Source of the DNA: an uncultured Clostridia bacterium | Lineage (GTDB): Bacteria > Bacillota > Clostridia > Oscillospirales > CAG-272 | Direction: 5' to 3' | Length of the DNA stretch: 16,877 bases | Assembly: GCA_937892405.1 (NCBI GenBank) | Contig: CALAFS010000101.1 | Coordinates: 1-16,877 of the forward strand | Part shown: positions 6,933 to 13,647 of the stretch, piece by piece | Layout: each line of letters starts with the position of its first letter | How positions within the stretch are numbered: position 1 is the stretch's first letter | Notes under the pieces: generated by a model | Database searches by the model: none | Told to the model about the DNA's origin: nothing | The model's input: the letters and a program-made list of their open reading frames with translations, nothing else | Translations under genes and position numbers: made by a program

Positions 6933-8909
6933 ATGCTGATTACCGATGAAAAGTTTTTTTGCGAAGTCTTCGACAAAAAGATTCCCGAGATGCGTGCTGT
7001 GAGCGAGGCATACCGCGCCGGTGATATACCGAAGGCGGAGCATATCCTCGCCGAATATGTGAGAAAGAATCTCAAGCCCGAGATCTTTTTCGGCATCTCT
7101 TATAACAAGAATAAAGGAAAGGGCAGTGACGAAGAGATCCGCACCGCGGCAGACCGTGTCGTCGACGGCTGGGTGAATTCCTGCGGCTTCGCATGGCGCT
7201 TTGAGGACGGGAAGATCGACTGGAACTCCAACAAGACGCCGAATAACTATTGCGAGTGGACATGGCAGCTCTCCCGCCACCCCGAGTTCAATACATTGGC
7301 GTATGCCTATGCCCGCTTCCATGACGAAAAGTATGCCGACCGCTATGTCGACATGCTCCTTTCGTGGATTGAGCAGGCGGAGTGCCCCGAGAGCATTTCG
7401 GGCTTCCGCACCCTGACATGGCGCACGATCGAGGCGGGTATCCGTATGCTCGGTTCGTGGCAATACGCCTTCCATACCTTCTACCGCAGCCCCGCGATGA
7501 CCGATCATGCGATGACGATGTTCTTCAAGTCTGTCTGGGAGCACGCCTATCGCCTGCGCGGCTTCTGCACCAGTCACAACTGGCTGATGATGGAGATGAA
7601 CGGACTGATTCATATCGCCGTTCTCTATCCCTTCTTCGCCGATGCCGCCGAATGGCGCGCCTTCGCGATCGAGCGCCTCAACGAGCAGCTCGAAAGTCAG
7701 ATTTACGAGGACGGCTTCCAGTTCGAGCTGTCGACCAACTACCACAATGTCGTCCTCTCGAACTTCAACGGCGTCAACGACCTTCTCCTCGCCTACCATG
7801 TCCCGATGTCCGCCCGCATGAAGGAGCAGATCTATAAGCTCTTCATGCTGAATATCAAACTCATGCTTCCCGATTACACCCTCCCCGACCTGAATGACGG
7901 CTCCACCCGCAACTGGCTCGGCAATGCGAAGGCGCTCGAGTATTTCCCGGACGATCCCGTCTTCCGTTGGGTGGCGTCGGAGTGCAGGGGGGGACATAAG
8001 CCGCCCTTCACCTCGATCTCTCTTCCGTATGCCGGTATGACCGTCTTCCGCACCGGTTGGACAAGAGATGCTATGTGGGCGTTCTTCGACGGCGGCCCGT
8101 TCGGCAAGGCGCATCAGCATGAGGATAAACTTTCGTTCGACCTCTACGCCTATGGCAAGAATCTTCTCTCCGATGTCGGAAATTACGATTACGATACCTC
8201 TCTCATGCGCGCCTATGTTCTCTCCACGAGAGCGCACAACACCGGCATGGTCGACAGAGAAGGGCAGAACCGCCGCGCAAAGTATGAATGGCACCCCGAG
8301 GACATTCATGTGAAGTCGGAGCTCGCGTGGCGCTTCTCCGACGACTTTGAGGTGAGCGAGGCCGAGTATAACGAAGGCTACGGACCGAACTTCATTGATG
8401 TCACCCATCACAGAAAGGTCATCTTCTTCAAAAAGGGCGTCGAGGGGACAAAGCCCTTCTTCGTCCTGCTGGATACCTTTACGCCGAACGATGAGAAAGA
8501 ACACCTCTACGAGGTGCTCTTCCAGCTCGATAAACAGCCGATCGAGGCAGAAGGAAAGCGCGTCACCGCAAAGCATGAAGGGGGCGTCAGCCTCTCCCTT
8601 GTCAGCACTGCTTATCCCGCAATCTATATCGGTCAGTATCATCCCCGTTATATGGGCTGGCGGAAGATCAAGGCGACCGGCACCGACCATGAGCACATGC
8701 CCGCCCCCGCCGTCTGCTTCACCGAATACGGCGGAAAGAAGACGGTCGTTACCGTCGCCTACCCGACAAACGAGCCGACCCTTCCCATCACTGCCGTCAC
8801 CGCGGACGAGAGCGGCTTCACCCTCCGTACGGCAGACGGAAAAGAGCATACCTACCCCTTCGCCGACCCGCGCTTCGCGACAAGCAAGGACTCTCCCGAA
8901 TATCTTTGA
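6933..8909 (+). CDS. Heparinase II/III family protein, paralog 3 of 3 (putative polysaccharide lyase)
   Basis: A 658-residue third copy. The ATG at 6933 has AAAGGAG about 8 nt upstream and lies 12 bp after the stop of paralog 2. Candidate catalytic residues are Asn216 (SHNWLMMEM), Tyr270-His271 (QFELSTNYHN) and His394/His396 (GKAHQHEDKL), so all three copies look active. No signal peptide or membrane segment is seen. It is a mosaic: the N-terminal stretch DGKIDWNSNKT...NNYCEWTWQLSRHPEF is nearly the same as in paralog 2. The C-terminal stretches VTAKHE-GVSLSL, IGQY-PRYMGWR and TDHEHMPAPAV match paralog 1. A 46-base stretch (8389-8434) is identical to 6409-6454 in paralog 2. The gene ends the unit, 83 bp before a strong bidirectional terminator. 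A 1101-codon antisense frame over paralogs 2 and 3 is a composition artefact. Confidence 0.88.
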   Translation: MLITDEKFFCEVFDKKIPEMRAVSEAYRAGDIPKAEHILAEYVRKNLKPEIFFGISYNKNKGKGSDEEIRTAADRVVDGWVNSCGFAWRFEDGKIDWNSNKTPNNYCEWTWQLSRHPEFNTLAYAYARFHDEKYADRYVDMLLSWIEQAECPESISGFRTLTWRTIEAGIRMLGSWQYAFHTFYRSPAMTDHAMTMFFKSVWEHAYRLRGFCTSHNWLMMEMNGLIHIAVLYPFFADAAEWRAFAIERLNEQLESQIYEDGFQFELSTNYHNVVLSNFNGVNDLLLAYHVPMSARMKEQIYKLFMLNIKLMLPDYTLPDLNDGSTRNWLGNAKALEYFPDDPVFRWVASECRGGHKPPFTSISLPYAGMTVFRTGWTRDAMWAFFDGGPFGKAHQHEDKLSFDLYAYGKNLLSDVGNYDYDTSLMRAYVLSTRAHNTGMVDREGQNRRAKYEWHPEDIHVKSELAWRFSDDFEVSEAEYNEGYGPNFIDVTHHRKVIFFKKGVEGTKPFFVLLDTFTPNDEKEHLYEVLFQLDKQPIEAEGKRVTAKHEGGVSLSLVSTAYPAIYIGQYHPRYMGWRKIKATGTDHEHMPAPAVCFTEYGGKKTVVTVAYPTNEPTLPITAVTADESGFTLRTADGKEHTYPFADPRFATSKDSPEYL

Positions 8910-8992
8910 ACCCGGGAGAAGTTCGCTCGCCGCTTTTGCATCGGAAAGCGCACCCGCAGGAAAATCAATCGTTTTACTTCAAAATAGCATGT

Positions 8993-9038
8993 ACAAAAAA
9001 AGAGGATTCCCCGGGGAAGGGAAATCCTCTTTTTTTGT
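8993..9038. terminator. Bidirectional intrinsic terminator between convergent units
   Basis: A 16-bp perfect stem (8993-9008 with 9023-9038) consists of AC, seven A and GAGGATT on one side and the complement, AATCCTC, seven T and GT, on the other. The loop carries CCCC-GGGG. The T-run serves the plus-strand heparinase unit and the A-run serves the minus-strand isomerase-darA unit, whose last stop codon is at 9064. Confidence 0.92.
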
Positions 9039-9063
9039 ATTCTGAGAAAGCTTCGCGTGAAAG

Positions 9064-9390
9064 TCACATTTTTTCAAAGTGCAGCACATCGGTAACGAAT
9101 ACCGTTGCGCCGCCGACCGTGACCTCGGCGATTCTCACCGTTCCCGCGGCACAGCGTGCGTCTGGGGTGACGGCGGGCATCGCGGCGGTGCGCTTCGCAC
9201 AGTTATGACGAATGATGGAGAGCGCCGCCTCGACTCTTTCGTCGTCGGTACCGATAAGAAGTGTCGTATTCCCGTCCTGAAGGAAACCGCCGGCGGTGGC
9301 GATCTTCGTAAAACTGAATCCGCCTTCCTTCAGCGCGTCGGAAACGAAGGAGGCATCTCTTTTGTTGATAATGGCGGTAATCATTTTCAT
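9064..9390 (-). CDS. darA: Cyclic-di-AMP receptor, PII-like (DarA/PstA family)
   Basis: A 108-residue protein of the CdAMP_rec family (formerly DUF970), a trimeric PII-like cytosolic protein of Bacillota that binds the second messenger c-di-AMP. Its downstream partner is unknown. The signature FTKIATAGGFLQDGNTTLLIG at residues 27-47 (Thr28, Phe36, Leu37, Asn41) and VGGATVFV at 92-99 match the family consensus almost exactly. Length is standard. The middle loop (residues 62-84, with AAMPAVTPDARC) corresponds to the variable T/B-loop region. AAAGGA at 9402-9407 lies 11 nt before the chosen ATG at 9390; an alternative ATG two codons later is less likely. It is the second gene after a TIM-barrel isomerase (28-bp gap), probably co-transcribed from 10263-10291. 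As I recall, the usual Bacillota neighbours are tmk and holB; neither is here. Confidence 0.93.
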   Translation of the reverse strand: MKMITAIINKRDASFVSDALKEGGFSFTKIATAGGFLQDGNTTLLIGTDDERVEAALSIIRHNCAKRTAAMPAVTPDARCAAGTVRIAEVTVGGATVFVTDVLHFEKM

Positions 9391-9418
9391 GGCAGGTATC
9401 GTCCTTTCCTCGGAGAAC

Positions 9419-10225
9419 TTATTTTTCGAGCAGGTGAGCCTTGATGTAGTCGGCGCTCATCTTGACCGACTCGAGGGGATTGCCGGTCGAATATACTTCG
9501 TCCTCGACGATGAAGTACTTGACGCCCGTCGCTTCCGCTGTCTTGATCAGAGCGGGGAAGTTCATCGTACCGCGACCGATTTCGATGCGCTCGGGCGCGT
9601 GGACGATTCTGCCGTCCTCCGTGCGGAAGTCGCAGTTTGCCTGGCAGTCCTTGAGGTGCAGGCACTTGACACGACCGGCAAGACGCTCGAGAAGCGCGCG
9701 CACATCAATGCCCGCGATCTGCGCCCAGTAGGAGTCGACCGTGAAGTTTGTCGTCTCGGGATCAAGCTCTTCCATCAGATAGTCATACTTGCGCTTGCCC
9801 TCGATCTCGAAGAACTGGTTCGAGAACTCGCTGGCGTGGTTGTGATAGGCGAGCTGGTAACCGTAGTTATCATAGTAGATTCTCGCCATCTCGTTGAACT
9901 TCTTGATGAAAGCCTTGAGAGATTCAAAGTCGGGGGTTGCGTATCCGCCGATACCGATCTCTTTCGCACCGAGGATCTCATGATATCTTGCGGTGCCTTC
10001 GACATCGTTGCAGATGCGGTCGAAGTTGTAGTGCGTGGAGACCAGACGGATGCCCGCTTCGTCGGCATACTTTCTGAAATCTTCGGGAGAGATATAGTCA
10101 TAGGTTCCGGCAGTCTGTGCCAGCGTATAACCGTACTCCTGCATTTTCTTGAATGCCGCGCGCGTGCGCTCGGGGGTGGTGAATTCATCGCGAATGGACC
10201 AAAGCTGAAGACCGAATTCTTTCAT
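9419..10225 (-). CDS. Sugar phosphate isomerase/epimerase, TIM barrel (AP-endonuclease-2-like fold)
   Basis: A 268-residue single-domain protein of the xylose-isomerase-like TIM-barrel superfamily, which includes inosose isomerases/dehydratases and ketose epimerases. The start MKEFGLQLWSIRDEF is typical. Likely metal and substrate ligands are His128/His130 and Glu133 (AYHNHASEF), Asp164 (FTVDSYWAQ), His190 (CLHLKD) and Glu241/Glu243 (FIVEDEV). The conserved GRGTMNFPALI motif precedes the last strand. The protein is cytosolic and probably depends on a divalent metal. AAAGGA at 10235-10240 lies 9 nt before the ATG. A near-perfect promoter (10263-10291) begins the unit, and darA follows 28 bp after the stop. 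The substrate is unknown; a role in sugar or cyclitol interconversion is inferred from the superfamily. The tight link to a c-di-AMP receptor is the unusual part. Confidence 0.87.
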   Translation of the reverse strand: MKEFGLQLWSIRDEFTTPERTRAAFKKMQEYGYTLAQTAGTYDYISPEDFRKYADEAGIRLVSTHYNFDRICNDVEGTARYHEILGAKEIGIGGYATPDFESLKAFIKKFNEMARIYYDNYGYQLAYHNHASEFSNQFFEIEGKRKYDYLMEELDPETTNFTVDSYWAQIAGIDVRALLERLAGRVKCLHLKDCQANCDFRTEDGRIVHAPERIEIGRGTMNFPALIKTAEATGVKYFIVEDEVYSTGNPLESVKMSADYIKAHLLEK

Positions 10226-10262
10226 GACGAAACATCCTTTCGGAAAAGATTGATTTGCTTAA

Positions 10263-10291
10263 AGTATAGCATGACGCGCGCGTTTTGTCAA
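10263..10291 (-). promoter_or_regulatory. Sigma-A-type promoter of the isomerase-darA unit
   Basis: On the minus strand, TTGACA (10291-10286) and TATACT (10268-10263) are 17 bp apart, a perfect -35 with a near-perfect -10. It lies in the 73-bp gap after copA, so isomerase-darA can be expressed independently. The spacer contains ACGCGCGCGT (10274-10283), the same 10-mer palindrome as in the asnS promoter spacer, two positions further from the -35 box. Confidence 0.9.
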
Positions 10292-10298
10292 GGGAATT

Positions 10299-12497
10299 TC
10301 AATGAAAATAACGGATTGTCAGTGCATTGAGCACAACGGTCAGGGAAGAGAGCGCCATGGCGGCGGACGCCATCATCGGAGAGAGCGTCACGCCGAGCCC
10401 CGTCAGCGCACCCGCCGCGATCGGAATACAGATGCAGTTGTAGATCAAAGCCCAGAAGAGATTCTCCCGCACCTTGCGAAGTGTCAGACGACCGAGACGC
10501 ACGAGCTTTACCACGTCGCGGACATCGTCGCGGCGGAGCACGACATCACAGCTCTCGATGGCGACATCACTGCCGCGTCCCATCGCAATGCCGATATCGG
10601 CGGCGACCAGGGGGAGCGCATCGTTGATACCGTCGCCCACCATCGCCACTTTTTCGACCGCGGAGATCTCGCGGATCTTCTCACCCTTTCCGGCAGGGGA
10701 GAGGGAAGCGTGAAATTCGCTGACCCCTACCGTCTCGGCGATGTGCTTTGCCGCCGGTGCCGCGTCACCCGTCAGCATGACGGAACGCACACCGAGGCGC
10801 GACAGCTCGGCGATGGCTTCTTTGCTCTCGGGGCGCGGCGTGTCCGCCACGGCGAAGGCGCCGAGAAGTCCGTCTTCGTCCGCCGTATAGATCACGGCGG
10901 CGCCGTCCGCCTCCGCCCGCGCGGCGAAGTCCGCGAGAGCGGAAATGTCCGCGTCGCAGTCCTCCATCATCGCGGCGTTTCCGACCGCGAAGGAGCCCTC
11001 ATGGCACTTGACATACACACCCCGTCCGACGACGGAGGATACTTTTTCGATTTCATACACCGCCGCTCCGTCGACAAAGGCAGAGATCGCTGCGGCGATC
11101 GGGTGCTTCGACTCCCGCTCCGCGGCGCCCGCCGCGGCGAAGAGTTCGTCTTTGCTTTTGCCTTCCGCCGTCGCAAAGTCGAGCACCTGCATTTTTCCTT
11201 CGGTCAGCGTACCGGTTTTGTCGAAGGCGATCCGACGCACCCGTCCGACCTCTTCGAGCGCCTCGGCGCTCTTGATGAGAATTCCGAGTCCCGCGCCTTT
11301 GCCCATCGCGCACATGATCGCGGTCGGCGTCGCAAGACCGAGCGCGCAGGGACAGGAGATGACAAGCACGCTGATCGCGTGATTGATCGACGCCGTTACA
11401 TCGTGGGACACGAGCATCCAGACGAGGAAGGTCACAGCCGCGATTCCGAGCACGGCAGGAACAAAGAACGCGCTCACCCGGTCGGCGAGCTTTGCGATCG
11501 GCGCTTTGGTCGCCGCCGCCTCGCTTACCATGCGCACCGTCTCGGAGAGGGAGGTGTCCGCGCCGATCCGCAGGGGCTGCACCTCGGCATAGCCGCTGAA
11601 GACCACACAGCCGGCGGAGATTTCGTCTCCTTCTTTTTTCTCCACGGGCAGACTCTCACCCGTCAGCGCCGAGGCGTCGACCGAGAGATTTCCCGATACA
11701 ATCTTACCGTCGCAGGGAATCCGTTCTCCTTCGCGCAGAACCAGGGTGTCCTCGAGCGTCAGCTCCGCCGTCCCGACGGAGATTTCCTCACCGTCACGCT
11801 TCACGCGCACGGTATCGGGCGTCAGAGACGAGAGCGCGCGGATCGCACCTGCCGTCCGATCTTTCGCCCCGCCCTCCAGCGTCTTGCCGAGGGTCACAAG
11901 GGCGAGGATCATGCCGCCGGATTCAAAGGTCGCCTTCATCGCGAGCTCGTGCGACGGCTCACCGAAGAGCACCATGCCGAAAATCACGGTACCGTAAAGA
12001 ATCGCCGTTCCCGACCCGAGCGCGATCAGAGAGTCCATGTTCGGCGCCCCCGCAAGAAGGGAGCGCGTCCCGCCGACAAAATAGCGGTAGTTGAGGATCA
12101 CGATCGGGATCGTCAGGCAGAATTGCACGGCGAGATTCAGCCGCGGATTCATCATATGGGAGAGAAAGTCGGGGTAGGGAAGGGACATCATGTCCCCCAT
12201 TGCCACATACATGAGAAGCGCGGCGAGAACCAGGGAGAAGATCAGGGGCAGGTGATTTTTCTTCGTCGGCGCGTCCAGTGTGATGACCTCGCCCTCGGCG
12301 AGGGGCTTTGCCCCGTATCCCGCGTGCCGCACTGCCGCGACGATCGTGTCAATGTCGCAGTCATGTTCGGCTTCCATCGACGCGGTGAGCAGACTCACCG
12401 CCACGGAGCTGACCCCCGGAAGAGAGCGGACAGCGTTCTCGACATGCGCGGCGCAGGCGGCGCACATCATACCGGTGATTTTGAACTTGGTTTTCAT
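10299..12497 (-). CDS. copA: Copper-exporting P1B-type ATPase (CopA-like)
   Basis: A 732-residue membrane pump that expels Cu(I) from the cytoplasm at the cost of ATP. One N-terminal heavy-metal-associated domain carries GMMCAAC (Cys12, Cys15). P-type signatures are TGES 279-282 (actuator), DKTGT 426-430 (phosphorylated Asp426), the nucleotide-binding His-Pro at 465-466 and GDGIND 621-626. The transmembrane metal site is Cu(I)-type: CPC 382-384, Tyr686-Asn687 and Met714-x-x-Ser717-Ser718. Together these mark copper rather than zinc or cadmium. I chose ATG 12497 because MKTKFKITGM is the normal HMA start; an upstream in-frame ATG at 12575 would add 26 residues overlapping the preceding gene. 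The best ribosome binding site (AAAGGA) is about 14 nt upstream, longer than usual. No CsoR or CopZ gene is adjacent, and no CopY-type operator was found. Confidence 0.95.
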   Translation of the reverse strand: MKTKFKITGMMCAACAAHVENAVRSLPGVSSVAVSLLTASMEAEHDCDIDTIVAAVRHAGYGAKPLAEGEVITLDAPTKKNHLPLIFSLVLAALLMYVAMGDMMSLPYPDFLSHMMNPRLNLAVQFCLTIPIVILNYRYFVGGTRSLLAGAPNMDSLIALGSGTAILYGTVIFGMVLFGEPSHELAMKATFESGGMILALVTLGKTLEGGAKDRTAGAIRALSSLTPDTVRVKRDGEEISVGTAELTLEDTLVLREGERIPCDGKIVSGNLSVDASALTGESLPVEKKEGDEISAGCVVFSGYAEVQPLRIGADTSLSETVRMVSEAAATKAPIAKLADRVSAFFVPAVLGIAAVTFLVWMLVSHDVTASINHAISVLVISCPCALGLATPTAIMCAMGKGAGLGILIKSAEALEEVGRVRRIAFDKTGTLTEGKMQVLDFATAEGKSKDELFAAAGAAERESKHPIAAAISAFVDGAAVYEIEKVSSVVGRGVYVKCHEGSFAVGNAAMMEDCDADISALADFAARAEADGAAVIYTADEDGLLGAFAVADTPRPESKEAIAELSRLGVRSVMLTGDAAPAAKHIAETVGVSEFHASLSPAGKGEKIREISAVEKVAMVGDGINDALPLVAADIGIAMGRGSDVAIESCDVVLRRDDVRDVVKLVRLGRLTLRKVRENLFWALIYNCICIPIAAGALTGLGVTLSPMMASAAMALSSLTVVLNALTIRYFH

Positions 12498-12515
12498 TGG
12501 AATTTTCAAAAATCC

Positions 12516-12532
12516 TTTCTTTTGAAAAGAAA
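12516..12532. promoter_or_regulatory. 17-bp palindrome overlapping the copA ribosome binding region
   Basis: TTTCTTTT-G-AAAAGAAA is a perfect inverted repeat with 8-bp arms around a central G, in the 43-bp gap upstream of copA. On the minus strand it runs into the AAAGGA ribosome binding site. It could be an operator or a weak mRNA hairpin at the translation start. It does not match the CopY box or the CsoR-type GC-rich operator. Low-complexity A/T sequence can give such palindromes by chance. Confidence 0.3.
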
Positions 12533-12540
12533 TATTAACA

Positions 12541-13599
12541 TTATACGCAAAAATCAAGGGTGCCATTCGCCGCATCGCGGCGGAGTGCCTCGTCGGTGAG
12601 ACTCATTTTCACCTCGTCAAATGTGACATCCCCCACCGCACCGTGCGTCGCGTTTTCTTCTCTTTCGAGGAGCTTTGCAAAGCGCAGGGAGCGAAGGCGC
12701 GATAACAGGAACCCCTCGATCCAGTAGTGGAATTCCACCCCCGGATTTTTCTTTTCGAGCGGCTTCATGCGAAGATACATCGGACACCCGTCCGATGCGT
12801 CCCGCCATGTGTCGACGAAGGCGACATCGTACCTTTCCCCCGGCGCGGCATGTTCCGCGTAGTCGAAGGCATCGGCTTCGATCACCCGGATTTTCTCTCC
12901 GTGCGGGAAGAGGGGGAGGAGATTTTCTTTGAACAGCCTGATGACATCGGGACTTTTTTCGATGACCGTCACGCTTTCGACCGACGGCTTTTCCGCCGCG
13001 TGAAAAGCGTAATATCCGAGTCCCAACCCGTAGGTGACGACCTTTCCCCGCGCCGCCGCGATCGGGATACGCGATGTGACCGTGTCCGCCGGCGTCAGCG
13101 TCATCCATTCGTTGTCGTCTTCCGTCACGGCAAGAAAGGGAAACGGCTCTTTGAAGAACCCGAGCGGCGGGATTTCGGTAAAGTCCGCCGTCACCTCCAT
13201 ATCGCCGCAGATCGCGGCGCGGTAGGCGGGGTAAATTTCGTTTTTGATAGCGAAGCGGCCGACCTTCGCGTCGGCGACCCTGACGGTTTTCATATAGGCG
13301 TCGGCGGTGAATTCTTTCGCGTCGAGAATCCGCACCGCAGGCAGAAGGCAGTCGCGGTAAAGCGCCCGGTCTTCCGCCCCTCCCGCGGCGTCGATTCCGA
13401 GCGCCTCGGCGAGCAGAGCGGCGACCGCCTCTTTTTCGGTGAGGGCGCCGTCCGCCGTGAGGGCACCGACCGTCTCCTTGTCGATCCATTCGGGACAGTG
13501 GGTGAGATAGGCGGCGAAGAGAGAGGTCAGACGGTAATTTCGTCGGAAGACGGCGGCGAGCCGTCGGAATTTTTCATAATCGGTAAAAGAGAGACTCAT
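12541..13599 (-). CDS. SAM-dependent methyltransferase-fold protein of unknown target
   Basis: A 352-residue protein. Residues 185-270 form a class I (Rossmann-like) methyltransferase core: motif I VVTYGLGLGYYAF (188-200), the acidic end of strand 2 (VTVIEKSPDVI, Glu214), motif II (IEADAFDY, Asp243) and strand 4 (YDVAFVDTW, Asp263). The layout resembles spermidine-synthase-like folds, which may bind SAM or decarboxylated SAM. The first 150 residues are helical and not recognisable to me; the last 80 contain FHYWIEGFLLSRLRSLRFAK. No membrane segment is present. GGAAGGAAA lies about 9 nt before the ATG at 13599. It lies between the PfkB kinase (48-bp gap) and copA (43-bp gap), all on the minus strand. 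Whether it methylates a protein, an RNA or a small molecule cannot be told. An overlapping 290-codon frame inside it is a shadow. Confidence 0.75.
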   Translation of the reverse strand: MSLSFTDYEKFRRLAAVFRRNYRLTSLFAAYLTHCPEWIDKETVGALTADGALTEKEAVAALLAEALGIDAAGGAEDRALYRDCLLPAVRILDAKEFTADAYMKTVRVADAKVGRFAIKNEIYPAYRAAICGDMEVTADFTEIPPLGFFKEPFPFLAVTEDDNEWMTLTPADTVTSRIPIAAARGKVVTYGLGLGYYAFHAAEKPSVESVTVIEKSPDVIRLFKENLLPLFPHGEKIRVIEADAFDYAEHAAPGERYDVAFVDTWRDASDGCPMYLRMKPLEKKNPGVEFHYWIEGFLLSRLRSLRFAKLLEREENATHGAVGDVTFDEVKMSLTDEALRRDAANGTLDFCV

Positions 13600-13647
13600 C
13601 GGATGTTTCCTTCCTGCAAAGAAAAATCTTTCGACGGACTTTTCACT

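Noticed and set aside
5544..8849. 1101-codon open frame on the minus strand across heparinase copies 2 and 3
   Set aside because: It is exactly antisense to two clear homologous genes, has no ribosome binding site, and its product is low in recognisable motifs. Codon bias of the sense genes (few TTA, CTA or TCA codons) keeps the antisense frame open.
2953..8909. Calling the triplet a heparin/heparan-sulfate degradation locus
   Set aside because: The fold family acts on several uronate polymers. No sulfatase, unsaturated glucuronyl hydrolase or transporter is in the window, so the substrate cannot be named.
12498..12540. CopY or CsoR operator in front of copA
   Set aside because: Neither TACAnnTGTA nor a GC-rich CsoR-type inverted repeat is present; only an A/T palindrome is seen.
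12498..12575. Upstream start for copA adding 26 residues
   Set aside because: The extension overlaps the end of the preceding gene and precedes a canonical HMA-domain start (MKTKFKITGM).
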